39,238 nucleotides of DNA from an uncultured Prochlorococcus sp. (GTDB lineage: Bacteria > Cyanobacteriota > Cyanobacteriia > PCC-6307 > Cyanobiaceae): the NCBI GenBank assembly GCA_902538515.1, contig CACBFH010000007.1, forward strand, positions 1 through 39,238, in the 5' to 3' direction. Position 1 is the stretch's first letter. Each line of letters starts with the position of its first letter. The notes under the pieces were generated by a model. That model did no database searches, had not been told where the DNA came from, and worked only from the letters and a program-made list of their open reading frames with translations. Shown in pieces: positions 10,289-19,035 of the stretch. The position numbers were made by a program, and so were the translations under genes.

Positions 10289-10891
10289 ATGAATGAAAAA
10301 TATATTGTAGGTTTGGGTAATCCTGGTAAAGAATATAAAAACAATAGGCATAACATTGGTTTTTTAATCCTTGAACAACTTACAAAAAAATATGAATCTA
10401 ATTTTGTTTTAAAAAATAAGTTAAAAAGTAGATATTCAGAGTTAAATATAAATAATTTAACTTACAGATTATTTTTACCTAACACTTATATGAATAAAAG
10501 CGGAGAGGCTGTAAAAGCCATAGTTGATTGGTACAAATTAGATTTAGATCAATTATTTATTATCGTTGATGACATGGATCTTCCCATAGGGAAAATAAGA
10601 TTCAGAAAAAAAGGAGGTTCTGGAGGGCATAATGGCCTCAAAAGTATAATCGATAACTTAGAAACTCAAAATTTCAACCGGATTAGAGTAGGCATAGGGA
10701 GCCCTAAAAAAATTCGAGATTCATATAATCATAATGTTATATCTCATGTTCTAGGAAATATCTCCTCAGAAGAGAAATTAATATTGGATAAAGTTTACTT
10801 GAAAATAAATAAATCTCTAGAACAATTGAATACAAAAACGGAGGATTCTATTATGAGTGAATTAAATTCTTTCAATCGAGAAGAAATCTAA
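10289..10891 (+). CDS. pth: Peptidyl-tRNA hydrolase
   Basis: 200 residues, normal for bacterial Pth. It releases peptides from prematurely dropped peptidyl-tRNAs. The conserved active-site blocks are present in order: GLGNPGKEY with NRHNIGF (catalytic His), NTYMNKSG, DDMDLPIG (Asp) and GGSGGHNGLKSI. The ATG at 10289 gives the family N-terminus (MNEKYIVGLGNPG). The next gene starts three bases after its stop, so they are probably cotranscribed. The 156 bases upstream are AT-rich with no gene. Confidence 0.97.
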   Translation: MNEKYIVGLGNPGKEYKNNRHNIGFLILEQLTKKYESNFVLKNKLKSRYSELNINNLTYRLFLPNTYMNKSGEAVKAIVDWYKLDLDQLFIIVDDMDLPIGKIRFRKKGGSGGHNGLKSIIDNLETQNFNRIRVGIGSPKKIRDSYNHNVISHVLGNISSEEKLILDKVYLKINKSLEQLNTKTEDSIMSELNSFNREEI

Positions 10892-10894
10892 CTA

Positions 10895-11152
10895 ATGAGG
10901 TCAAAGCCCGAAACAATCGCATATCTTAACGTACAAGAGTATTGTTTTACTAAAAGACAAGTCAAAGGGATAGTAAAAGCAAGTCAGTTTAAATGGCAAT
11001 TCACATGGTCATTTGGCCGAGGAATATTATTTATAAGTCCTCCCTTAGGGAGAGCTCTAATTGAAAATTCTTTATTAAGATTTCTTTTAAAAAAAGATTA
11101 TGAGTTAGAGGCAGGTTGTGAATATAAATTTGTTATTTCAGCCAAGTTTTAA
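10895..11152 (+). CDS. Small conserved cyanobacterial protein (DUF3146-like)
   Basis: 85 residues from ATG, soluble, with no signal or helix. The layout (WQFTWSFGRG, then PPLGRALIENSLLRFLLKKDYELEAG and a final beta-like strand) resembles the cyanobacterial DUF3146 family as I recall it, which I could not search. Function unknown. It starts three bases after pth, and its last 20 bases overlap the convergent RuvC-fold gene. Confidence 0.8.
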   Translation: MRSKPETIAYLNVQEYCFTKRQVKGIVKASQFKWQFTWSFGRGILFISPPLGRALIENSLLRFLLKKDYELEAGCEYKFVISAKF

Positions 11153-11570
11153 GGTCTACATCGCTGGATAAAGTAAATTTGTCATTACAATAATCCTCTA
11201 GTATTATCAATGCTGAAATAGCATCCAAGTTTTTATTCATTAAGAAAAACTCTTTTGGGAGAAAAAATTTTAAACCTCTGATTGGGAAAAGTTCAAAAAA
11301 TCTTTTTTTAGCTCTAAATGTTGTATTTTTCTCTTCAAAAATAATTAGATCTTTCTTTATAAATTTAAGTTTATCTATATTTTCTTTAGAAGTTGTTCCA
11401 TTACCAATAACAACTTTCGAAATGTTTTCAAAACTATGAAGTGTTTTTACATAATTTGGTAGAAATTCAGTATTGAGAACTATTGCTTTTTCAATTTTTT
11501 TCGTATTGATATCAACCAACACTAATCCGCATTTACATTTACCAGGATCAATTGATATCAGCTTAAACAT
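11133..11570 (-). CDS. RuvC/YqgF-fold nuclease-like protein
   Basis: 145 residues from ATG. The N-terminal strand holds LISIDPGKCKCGLVLVD, the hallmark DPGxxxxG of the RuvC/RuvX RNase H-like fold. A second strand (VVIGNGTTSKENIDKL) and a C-terminal acidic block (LDAISALIILED) sit where the family's other catalytic acids fall. It differs from classic YqgF/RuvX (pre-16S rRNA nuclease) in lacking a recognisable GxPxxxDG block, so it is best called a divergent relative. Its substrate is unknown. It lies six bases after the DUF3084 gene, probably in one transcript, and overlaps the convergent 85-residue gene by 20 bases. Confidence 0.8.
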   Translation of the reverse strand: MFKLISIDPGKCKCGLVLVDINTKKIEKAIVLNTEFLPNYVKTLHSFENISKVVIGNGTTSKENIDKLKFIKKDLIIFEEKNTTFRAKKRFFELFPIRGLKFFLPKEFFLMNKNLDAISALIILEDYCNDKFTLSSDVDLKTWLK

Positions 11571-11576
11571 GCAATT

Positions 11577-12536
11577 TTATAATTTGATAATATTCAAATC
11601 AACTATAATTGGATCCGCGGTTTTACTATTTTTTAAAGATATAACTTCCAACCTATATTTAGCATTTTGATTTGTATTTAAAGTATCTCTAAATTTTTTA
11701 ATAAAGTCTCCTCTTGTAGAAATTTCGTTTGCGATAGATCCTCTTAATTTGATTAGGTCTCTTGTTTTTCTCAACAAAGTTTTAATTTTTGAATTGATAT
11801 TTTTAAAGTCAAGACCATCAGTTCCCAAGAATTCGCTCGTAATAACTTCCCCTTTTTTTACAATAATTTTATTTTGCAGCAACTCTGGATAAACAATAAC
11901 AAAATTATCTCCTTTCAACACATTAGTTTCTGATCTTATTAAGAGTATCCAATCACCTTCTTTAGCCGTAACTTTTTCAATTTCAGAAATATCACTTGGT
12001 TTCCACAAAAGAATATTTTTCAATTCTTTTTTACTTGGAATTACGATTTTCTGAACATATCTATCCGCACTATTGTAAATTTTGGCTAAATCTGATTTTA
12101 TATTTGGATTGGAAGAAACTTTAGAAATAAATAAAGTTTGCCCTCTTTTTATTACTACATTTCCTCTTCTAAATTCTTTAATATTACTTTTTAGTTTATT
12201 TAATTCTTTTTCTTTATTGTTAATTTTATCTTCGAGCCTCTTTCTTTCTGCCTGCAAAGGAACAAGGGCTTTTTTACTTTCATCTAAAGTTTTTTGCAAA
12301 AAAGGAATATCAACAAAAAGTCTTTGTCTAAATTCTTCACTAACCAAAAGCAATAATCCTATTGATATTGCACTTATAAAGGCTCCAGTTATTATCGTTA
12401 TGAAAGTAGCTGTTTTTTTGGGTCTTAGTTGCAAGATACTAAACCTTGATTTACCAATTTTTGTGCCAAGGAGATCCCCAAATGGTGCAATTAATCCTCC
12501 AAGTAATATTAAAAAAATAATTAGAATCCAAGCCAC
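11577..12536 (-). CDS. DUF3084 family membrane protein with coiled coil
   Basis: 319 residues. A hydrophobic N-terminal segment (about 1-18) with the motif GDLLGTKIGKSRFSILQLRPKKTA is followed by a second membrane helix (about 46-66), a Lys/Glu/Leu-rich coiled coil (about 80-125) and a soluble C-terminal half. This layout and the LRPKKTA motif match cyanobacterial DUF3084 proteins. The function is not known. The first codon is GTG at 12536 (MAWILIIFL). It is followed at six bases by the RuvC-fold gene and preceded by ntcA on the same strand, 39 bases upstream. Confidence 0.88.
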   Translation of the reverse strand: MAWILIIFLILLGGLIAPFGDLLGTKIGKSRFSILQLRPKKTATFITIITGAFISAISIGLLLLVSEEFRQRLFVDIPFLQKTLDESKKALVPLQAERKRLEDKINNKEKELNKLKSNIKEFRRGNVVIKRGQTLFISKVSSNPNIKSDLAKIYNSADRYVQKIVIPSKKELKNILLWKPSDISEIEKVTAKEGDWILLIRSETNVLKGDNFVIVYPELLQNKIIVKKGEVITSEFLGTDGLDFKNINSKIKTLLRKTRDLIKLRGSIANEISTRGDFIKKFRDTLNTNQNAKYRLEVISLKNSKTADPIIVDLNIIKL

Positions 12537-12575
12537 TCTCTTTTACTTATTCGTTTCATCATAATTAATGATGAA

Positions 12576-13316
12576 TCAATTAAATCTTTTCGCAAGAGCT
12601 ATTGGGTCAAATACCGTTATCTTTTTTCTTTCAATAGTGAGAAGCCCAGAGTCCTTTAAATCTCCTAATAATCTTGTAATCGTAACTCTAGTTGAACCAA
12701 TAGCTTCTGCGATAGCTTGATGTGAAAGCCTCAAATCTATTGTTATACCTTTTTCACTCGCAACTCCAAAGTCTCTACAAAGAACCATTAAAAAGCTTAC
12801 TAAACGAGAAGACATATCTCTATGAGTAAGGGTTTCTATCATTGTTTCTGTTTGTAGGATCCTACTTGAAAGCCCCTGTAATAATAATAATCCTACTGAT
12901 GCATCTTCTTCTATTGCTCTTAAAACTGAATTCGCAGGTGCTGTTATCATTTCAACTCTTGTAAAAGCTATAGAATGATAAAAACGATCAGATCTATGAC
13001 CAGTTAGAAGAGATAAAACACCAAACAGACTATTCTCTCTCAAAAGAGCAACAGTTATCTCTTCACCTGACTCATAAACTCTTGACAACCTTACTGCTCC
13101 TCTTCTTATTAAATAAACTCTTTCTGCAGGATCCCCAGGGAAAAATATTGTTTTCGATCTCTCAACCATTTCAGTGCTTGCACCATCTAACCCTTTTATT
13201 ACTTCCATCAGAGTTCTGTTGATTGGAAAACGTTCTCCAACAGAATTAATTTTACTTTGTCCGGACAGTTGTGAACTAAAACTGCTGAATCCTCGAGAAG
13301 AAGGTAACATAAACAT
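12576..13316 (-). CDS. ntcA: Global nitrogen regulator NtcA
   Basis: A CRP-family transcription factor. A cyclic-nucleotide-binding-like sensor domain ([21 protein letters not shown]) is followed by a long dimer helix and a winged helix-turn-helix ([20 protein letters not shown]). In cyanobacteria NtcA senses 2-oxoglutarate with PipX and switches nitrogen-assimilation genes. I chose the ATG at 13316 ([10 protein letters not shown], 246 residues) because it gives the family's usual length. The frame is open upstream to 13373 (265 residues), and that extension does not resemble other NtcA proteins as I recall them. It diverges from the CobO-like gene. I found no full GTA-N8-TAC site in the 195-base gap, so autoregulation is not shown here. 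Confidence 0.96.
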   Translation of the reverse strand: MFMLPSSRGFSSFSSQLSGQSKINSVGERFPINRTLMEVIKGLDGASTEMVERSKTIFFPGDPAERVYLIRRGAVRLSRVYESGEEITVALLRENSLFGVLSLLTGHRSDRFYHSIAFTRVEMITAPANSVLRAIEEDASVGLLLLQGLSSRILQTETMIETLTHRDMSSRLVSFLMVLCRDFGVASEKGITIDLRLSHQAIAEAIGSTRVTITRLLGDLKDSGLLTIERKKITVFDPIALAKRFN

Positions 13317-13511
13317 TTTTACTTCTAAAAATTTAAGAAGACACCATGAAATTTCTTGTATCAACAGTAACAATTTTAAATTCTTATTTATTTCTCTGTT
13401 AATCTCTCGCTGTCTATAGTAATAATCTCAACATTTTTTTAAGTAAAATTACACTATATGCAGCGTAAATGAATACAACTTATACTCTATATAGAAAAGA
13501 AATTCAAAATA

Positions 13512-14093
13512 ATGGTTATTAGTTCACCTAATAGTTATTCCGAAAGTAATCTTGATGTTTTAAAAATAAGTACTGCTAAAGAAAAAAATTTAAAACAATT
13601 TACACAAAACGGGCAAATTCAAATCTTTCAATCTCCTTATAGGGGAAGCTATTCATCTATCTTTAGAGACTCCCTAAGAAATGCTGCACTTGGCAGGAAA
13701 GTACTTTTAGTTCAATTCATGAAAGGAGGTGTTAAACAAGGTATCACTAATGCAGTTAAGCTTTGTGGAAATTTAACTTGGGTAAGGTCATCACATTCTT
13801 TTGATCAATATCATTCTGAAGAAATTGAAAATAATAAAAATTTAAAAAAAAATATTTATGAATCTATTTATGAATTATGGAATTTTTGCAAAAAAGAACT
13901 ACTGTCAGGTAACTATGATCAAATCATTCTTGATGAAGTTTTTCTTGCAATTGAGATGAAAATTATCAATAAGGATGATTTGATTTCAACACTTGAAAAC
14001 CGATTTATATTAGGAGATGTAATCCTTACTGGTACAGGTATTCCTAAAGATCTATTATTGATGGCTAACCAAGTTACCGAACTTCGCTCATAA
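13512..14093 (+). CDS. CobO/BtuR-like P-loop-fold protein with degenerate Walker A
   Basis: 193 residues from ATG. Residues about 35-193 align with the ATP:corrinoid adenosyltransferase (CobO/BtuR) fold: GQIQIFQ, then GRKVLLVQFMKGG, then a Walker-B-like IILDEVFLAIE and the closing TGTGIPKDLLLMANQVTE. The expected nucleotide loop (GxGKGKTT) is replaced by SPYRGSYSS, with no P-loop lysine. The usual C-terminal tail after VTE is also almost absent (two residues, RS). Enzyme activity is therefore doubtful, and a regulatory or structural role may be more likely. The gene stands next to, and divergent from, ntcA and is followed at five bases by dcd. Confidence 0.82.
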   Translation: MVISSPNSYSESNLDVLKISTAKEKNLKQFTQNGQIQIFQSPYRGSYSSIFRDSLRNAALGRKVLLVQFMKGGVKQGITNAVKLCGNLTWVRSSHSFDQYHSEEIENNKNLKKNIYESIYELWNFCKKELLSGNYDQIILDEVFLAIEMKIINKDDLISTLENRFILGDVILTGTGIPKDLLLMANQVTELRS

Positions 14094-14098
14094 AAACA

Positions 14099-14692
14099 AT
14101 GCTTAAAAATGACCTCTGGATAAATCAAAAAGCTTCTGAAGGAATGATAAACCCCTTCCAATCAAATTTAGTGCGACACCTTGAGCCTGACAATAAAAAA
14201 AAGCCAGTCTTGAGTTATGGATGTTCTTCTTATGGCTATGACTTAAGACTCTCATCCAAAGAATTTCTAATTTTTAGACATATACCCGGGACAGTAATGA
14301 ATCCCAAAAAGTTTAATCCAAATAATTTAGAAAAAACTGCTCTGCATCAGGATGATGATGGTGACTTTTTTATTCTCCCTGCTCACTCTTATGGCTTAGG
14401 AGTTGCTTTAGAAAAGATGAAAGTGCCAGAGAATATAACTGTAATTTGTATAGGTAAAAGTACTTATGCACGCCTAGGAATTATAGTCAATACTACCCCA
14501 GCAGAGGCAGGTTGGGAAGGTCACCTAACTTTAGAATTTAGTAATAGTTCAGGCGCAGATTGCAGAATATATGCAAACGAGGGGATCTGCCAACTACTCT
14601 TTTTTGAAGGTGATCCTTGCTCAACAACTTATGAAGATAGAAAAGGCAAATATCAAAACCAACCGGAAAAAGTAACTCTTGCAAAAATTTAA
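14099..14692 (+). CDS. dcd: dCTP deaminase
   Basis: 197 residues from ATG. A dUTPase/Dcd-fold enzyme that converts dCTP to dUTP, the route to dUMP for thymidylate synthesis. Family marks are LSYGCSSYGYDLRLS near the N-terminus, the catalytic region CIGKSTYARLGI, and TPAEAGWEGHLTLEFSNSS. The C-terminal GKYQNQPEKVTLAKI matches the mobile lid of this subclass. It lies five bases after the CobO-like gene and ends one base before the thyX ATG. The pairing with thyX makes biochemical sense: one makes the dUMP precursor and the other methylates dUMP. Confidence 0.94.
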   Translation: MLKNDLWINQKASEGMINPFQSNLVRHLEPDNKKKPVLSYGCSSYGYDLRLSSKEFLIFRHIPGTVMNPKKFNPNNLEKTALHQDDDGDFFILPAHSYGLGVALEKMKVPENITVICIGKSTYARLGIIVNTTPAEAGWEGHLTLEFSNSSGADCRIYANEGICQLLFFEGDPCSTTYEDRKGKYQNQPEKVTLAKI

Positions 14693-14693
14693 A

Positions 14694-15326
14694 ATGAGTA
14701 AAGTTGAGCTAATTTCATTAACTCCTGATGCAGAAAAGACAATGGCTTACATTGCAAGAGTGAGTAATCCAAATAATCAGAAAAATGAGGATTATTCAAA
14801 ATTGTTGAGTTATTGTATTAAAAATGAACATTGGAGTGTCTTTGAGCAGTCATTTATGACATTACAAATTGAGACCAATAGAGGAATTGCAGCTCAAATT
14901 TTAAGACATAGATCATTTACTTTCCAAGAGTTTTCACAGAGATATGCAGATAGTTCTCAATTAGGAAGAATTCCTATACCAGAATTGAGAAGGCAAGATT
15001 TCAAAAATAGGCAAAATTCTATTCCAGATCTTCCTGATGAATTAAAAAAAAGATTCAATCAAAAAATTGCTGCACATTTTAAAGCTGCTTCAGAATTATA
15101 TGAAGATTTACTTGATAAAGGAATAGCTAAAGAATGTGCGAGGTTTGTTTTGCCATTGGCAACGCCAACCAGAATCTATATGTCTGGATCATGCAGATCG
15201 TGGATACATTATATTCATTTAAGATCAGCTCATGGTACCCAAGAAGAACACAAGTCGATTGCCCTAAGTTGCAAGTCTATTTTCAAAAAAAGTTTTCCAA
15301 CTGTATCAAAATCTCTAGATTGGTAA
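14694..15326 (+). CDS. thyX: Flavin-dependent thymidylate synthase
   Basis: 210 residues from the ATG at 14694. A TTG at 14679 in the same frame would add five residues inside dcd, but the ATG with MSKVELI is the more natural start. The ThyX motif RHRSFTFQEFSQRY lies at residues 71-84, with further conserved SGSCRSWIHYIHLRSAHGTQEEH near the C-terminus. ThyX makes dTMP from dUMP with FAD, NADPH and methylene-tetrahydrofolate. It is the alternative to ThyA, and no thyA is visible in this window. It converges on txlA with a 3-base gap. Confidence 0.97.
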   Translation: MSKVELISLTPDAEKTMAYIARVSNPNNQKNEDYSKLLSYCIKNEHWSVFEQSFMTLQIETNRGIAAQILRHRSFTFQEFSQRYADSSQLGRIPIPELRRQDFKNRQNSIPDLPDELKKRFNQKIAAHFKAASELYEDLLDKGIAKECARFVLPLATPTRIYMSGSCRSWIHYIHLRSAHGTQEEHKSIALSCKSIFKKSFPTVSKSLDW

Positions 15327-15329
15327 TAA

Positions 15330-15875
15330 TTATCCATGACTACGAGGTCCAACTTCAGGATTCTTATTTTCTTTGACAACTGAAAAGTCAGAATTAAGAA
15401 GTCCATCATAAGATTTTGCCTCTTTGCTAATATTATCGATAGAATTCCTGATTATTTTTTCTTCTTGTTTACCAATCAAGGTAGATTTTAAATTTCCTTG
15501 TCTATCAAAGAAATTAACTTGAGGTATTCCATTGACCCCAAATTTCTGGATATAGAAATCCCATTTTTTATTATCAACATTTAGAAAAACAAAATTTATA
15601 TCTTTCTCATACTCCTCTTTTAAAGAAGATACTCTTGGAGCCATTTCTTTGCAAACTTCACACCACTCAGCATAAAATTCAAGAAAAGTAGGTTTATTAT
15701 TATTAAAAGCTATTTCAGGATCAACAGATAATTCTCCAAAACTCTTAAGGAGGTAACTTGATTGAAAAAAGAGATTTCTAAAAAAAATCAAAGAAATAAT
15801 GACAACAACAATAAACAAAAAAAGTATTGCTTTTAAGCTTTTATTTAAAAGTGGTTGTCTACCCTCAGATTGCAC
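15330..15875 (-). CDS. txlA: Membrane-anchored thioredoxin-like protein (TxlA/HCF164 type)
   Basis: 181 residues from a GTG at 15875. One N-terminal membrane anchor (about residues 14-33) precedes a thioredoxin domain with the redox pair WCEVC (Cys72 and Cys75), preceded by FLEFYAEW, and the cis-proline GIPQVNFFD. Cyanobacterial TxlA and its plastid relative HCF164 face the thylakoid lumen and transfer reducing equivalents for photosynthetic complex maturation. That role is carried over from the family. The tail (NPEVGPRSHG) matches TxlA ends as I recall them. It is convergent with thyX. Confidence 0.88.
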   Translation of the reverse strand: MQSEGRQPLLNKSLKAILFLFIVVVIISLIFFRNLFFQSSYLLKSFGELSVDPEIAFNNNKPTFLEFYAEWCEVCKEMAPRVSSLKEEYEKDINFVFLNVDNKKWDFYIQKFGVNGIPQVNFFDRQGNLKSTLIGKQEEKIIRNSIDNISKEAKSYDGLLNSDFSVVKENKNPEVGPRSHG

Positions 15876-16011
15876 TATGAATTCATAAATCTCTCAAAAC
15901 ATTTTAGATAAGTTGAACAAATAAAGAGAATTTAAATCCTTCGCTTTTAATCAACTGATAAAATAAGAAAAAGATAATGTGACGAATATCTTAAAATCCT
16001 GAAATCTCATT

Positions 16012-17370
16012 ATGCAATCAATCTTTGGAACTGATGGAATTAGAGGGAGATTTAATGAAGACATAACTTATGCTTTAGCTTATAAAGTTGGCTATGCTCT
16101 TGGTCTGACTTTAGAAAATGATAATCCAGTATTAATTGGTAGAGATACTAGGATTAGTGGAGATATTCTGCTTCAAGCGATAGCCAAGGGTATCAATGCA
16201 AGTGGCAAGAAATTTATAAATCTTGGAATTTGCCCTACCCCAGCTATTCCTTTTCTAATAAAAAAAGAGAACCTAAGTAGCGGAATAATGATATCTGCCA
16301 GTCATAATCCGCCGTCATATAATGGCATAAAAATCTTTGATAATAATGGTCAGAAAATCTCTAAAAATTATGAAAATAAAATTCAAAAATTAATTAAAAA
16401 GATCAATCATAATAGATCATATCCTACAGATGAGATCTTTCTTCAAGCAAACCAAGAGCTTATGGATATTTATATACAAAGCCTAATACAAACAATGGGG
16501 GGAGAAAAATTAAGTGGTATGAAAATAATATTAGACACATGCTATGGATCAGCGACAACTTGCGCAAAAAATATTTTTCAAAATCTTGACGCAGATGTAA
16601 GAGTTATCAATAACTCTAAAAATGGATTAAAAATTAATATGAATTGTGGTTCTACTAATCTCGAACCATTAAAAAAAGCTTTAACAGAGAATCCTGCAGA
16701 CATGGGATTTAGTTTTGATGGCGATGCAGACAGAGTAATAGGGTTAGATTCTTTAGGTAATATATTGAATGGAGACCATATCCTTTTTTTATGGGGTAGA
16801 GAACTTAAAGAACAAAAAATTCTTACAAATAATTTACTGATATCAACTCAAATGTCAAATATAGCTTTTGAAAAGGCTTGGAACAACCTTGGTGGGATAC
16901 TATATAGAACTGATGTTGGAGATAAAAACGTTTATGATGCCATAAAGGAGAAAAACGCTATTTTAGGAGGTGAGCAGTCAGGACATATACTCTCAAAAAT
17001 AAATAATTTTTCTGGAGATGGAATACTAACTGCACTTCAAATTTCTAAATACTGTAAACAGAAAAATATTACTTTAAAAGATTGGCTTAAAAGTAGTTTT
17101 GACCCTTATCCTCAGATACTAACCAAAATTAATATAGAATCTGATTTTAATAAAATGAATCAGAAAAATAAACACTTAATTAATCAAACTATAGATAATT
17201 ACCAAGCAATTTATTCCGATGATTGTAGAGTTTACATAAGGCCTAGCGGCACTGAACCCCTAGTTCGAGTGCTCGTAGAGGCAGAAGACAAGAAGAAAGT
17301 CCATTTTTTATCAAAGGAAATAACAAATAAACTAAGTTTGGATATTAATAAAATACTAAATAAATTTTGA
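16012..17370 (+). CDS. glmM: Phosphoglucosamine mutase
   Basis: 452 residues from ATG, the usual GlmM length. It interconverts glucosamine-6- and glucosamine-1-phosphate for UDP-GlcNAc, peptidoglycan and lipopolysaccharide. The N-terminus FGTDGIRG is followed by the phosphoserine loop [12 protein letters not shown] (S97 is the likely phosphorylated residue). The magnesium loop FDGDADR is at about 235-241, and the sugar and phosphate loops GGEQSGH and [11 protein letters not shown] follow. The stop lies one base before the stop of convergent trmB. This gene, murJ and the LptD-like gene are the envelope genes of the window. Confidence 0.97.
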   Translation: MQSIFGTDGIRGRFNEDITYALAYKVGYALGLTLENDNPVLIGRDTRISGDILLQAIAKGINASGKKFINLGICPTPAIPFLIKKENLSSGIMISASHNPPSYNGIKIFDNNGQKISKNYENKIQKLIKKINHNRSYPTDEIFLQANQELMDIYIQSLIQTMGGEKLSGMKIILDTCYGSATTCAKNIFQNLDADVRVINNSKNGLKINMNCGSTNLEPLKKALTENPADMGFSFDGDADRVIGLDSLGNILNGDHILFLWGRELKEQKILTNNLLISTQMSNIAFEKAWNNLGGILYRTDVGDKNVYDAIKEKNAILGGEQSGHILSKINNFSGDGILTALQISKYCKQKNITLKDWLKSSFDPYPQILTKINIESDFNKMNQKNKHLINQTIDNYQAIYSDDCRVYIRPSGTEPLVRVLVEAEDKKKVHFLSKEITNKLSLDINKILNKF

Positions 17371-17371
17371 A

Positions 17372-18001
17372 TCAGATTTTCATATAAATCATCTCAAAAA
17401 TATCAAATTCATTATTAATTACATATTTCTCCCTATTAGTTTGAATTCTATTTGGATTAAAACTTGTAGAATAATTAAAATCATTTTTATCTATTTTTTT
17501 AAGATTTAAATTACTTGATAAAGTGAAATCCATATATTTGAATAATTCCTCTACATCAGTTTTTATAAAAATGAAAGCACCTTTCTTAATTGAAATTGAG
17601 AGTGTGTTAATAAAATCTGACTGAATTACACGCCTTTTATAATGTCTTTTCTTGAACCATGGATCTGGGAAATTAAAGGAAATACTTTTTAAATTATTTA
17701 ATATAAATTGGCTTTGGACATCACTTAAAATTTTATTAGCATTGCCAAACACAAAATATAAGTTTTCAATTTTACTTTCTCGCAATTTTACTTTAGCTGT
17801 TTTTACCAATCTCTCACGAATTTCAATTCCTAAATAATTCCAGTTGGTATTAACTAAAGCTAAATTGAATAAAAACTCACCAGTGGCACAACCAATATCT
17901 AAATGAAGATTCAATTCAGAATCATTAAACATTTCTTTCAAAGAGATAATTTTCTCAAATTTATCAAAATTATTACTTAGGGGATTAACATGCTGTCTCA
18001 T
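17372..18001 (-). CDS. trmB: tRNA (guanine-N7-)-methyltransferase
   Basis: 209 residues from ATG (MRQHVNPLS). A class I SAM-dependent methyltransferase: [12 protein letters not shown] is the SAM motif I, IEIR follows strand 2, and [18 protein letters not shown] is the TrmB signature at the active site. It makes m7G at position 46 of tRNAs. It is somewhat shorter than the E. coli enzyme because the N-terminal leader is short, as is common outside the proteobacteria. Convergent with glmM. Confidence 0.95.
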   Translation of the reverse strand: MRQHVNPLSNNFDKFEKIISLKEMFNDSELNLHLDIGCATGEFLFNLALVNTNWNYLGIEIRERLVKTAKVKLRESKIENLYFVFGNANKILSDVQSQFILNNLKSISFNFPDPWFKKRHYKRRVIQSDFINTLSISIKKGAFIFIKTDVEELFKYMDFTLSSNLNLKKIDKNDFNYSTSFNPNRIQTNREKYVINNEFDIFEMIYMKI

Positions 18002-18123
18002 GAAATAATAAACTTATTTCTCGTAAGTAATACAAAGATGCATAATATTCATAACTATGACAATACTAAGTTAAATAGTAACAGTTTGATGTTTAATGAT
18101 TATGTATTTAAAAAGAAAAAGTT

Positions 18124-18747
18124 TTGAACGTTTTTAATCAACTTTCTATTTGGCTATCTTTTCAACTTTCAATAATTTTTCTCATTGGAATTCCCATTTC
18201 ATTACTATTGTGGTCAATTAAAAAAAAGAATAAACCTGTTAATAAACTTATATCTATTTATTGGAAAACATCCCTTTTATTTTTTATAAGCCTTTTACTG
18301 TTAATAGGGAAATATAATTATGCCCTGCTCATTACAAATATTTCATTATTTTTAATGACAATTTCAGTTTGGTTTTGGAATGATATTAATGATGAATTAA
18401 AAGAATATGATTTTTCATATTCCCTTGCCACAACTACAAAAGTATGGAGATGGTCTCTTACGTTTATATCTTTAAATTTCTTAATTCAAAGTTTACAAAA
18501 CTTTAGCTGTTTATCTTTTATAAATTCCGATGCGTGTAAAATTTGGCTTCAGCCCTCTTCAAATTTCTATTTCATAATCAAAAATATATTTAATTTTTTC
18601 TTCGGGGCTAACTTTACTCTTCCAATAGCAAAATTTTTAGGATTGTTTTCATTATTTATTTATATTTTAGGCTTTATTCAATGGTCAATAATTAAATTAC
18701 CTAAGAATGGAAGAAACTCTTGCTTCTCACAGAATGGGAGAAATTGA
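18124..18747 (+). CDS. DUF3177 family integral membrane protein
   Basis: 207 residues with five or six hydrophobic segments (about 12-32, 45-63, 65-84, 109-125, 152-165, 172-190). A short conserved loop, WFWNDINDELKEYDFSYSLATTTKVWRW, and the ending GFIQWSIIKLPKNGR agree with the cyanobacterial DUF3177 family from memory. The start codon is TTG at 18124 and no ATG upstream fits. The last residues (NGRNSCFSQNGRN) are a small imperfect duplication and could be drift. Function unknown. A 288-base AT-rich gap without a convincing gene separates it from the ileS stop. Confidence 0.82.
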   Translation: MNVFNQLSIWLSFQLSIIFLIGIPISLLLWSIKKKNKPVNKLISIYWKTSLLFFISLLLLIGKYNYALLITNISLFLMTISVWFWNDINDELKEYDFSYSLATTTKVWRWSLTFISLNFLIQSLQNFSCLSFINSDACKIWLQPSSNFYFIIKNIFNFFFGANFTLPIAKFLGLFSLFIYILGFIQWSIIKLPKNGRNSCFSQNGRN

Positions 18748-19035
18748 TTTAAGAAAAAATTTAAGAGAATAAGATCAAAGATATTTAATAATATTCTTTA
18801 ACTATCAGGGTAAATTATAAAAAAAATTACAAAGAATAATTAGAAATAACTATTTTAAAAGGTTTTATTACTTCAACTATTAATTTAATTGAATTAGATT
18901 TAATAAAAAAGTTATTGAATTAAGGGATATACTTATAAACTTTAAACTTTTAAAATCACCCTTATAGGAAGACAAAGATTAATTAATAAGAGAAAAAAGC
19001 AACTTAGTTTTCTTTTTAAATTAATTAAATTTAAC

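Noticed and set aside
13317-13511. GTAAATGAATAC and related GTA...TAC strings between ntcA and the CobO-like gene as an NtcA operator
   Set aside because: The spacing between GTA and TAC is six (or four) bases, not the eight of the NtcA consensus, and short GTA/TAC pairs are common in AT-rich DNA.
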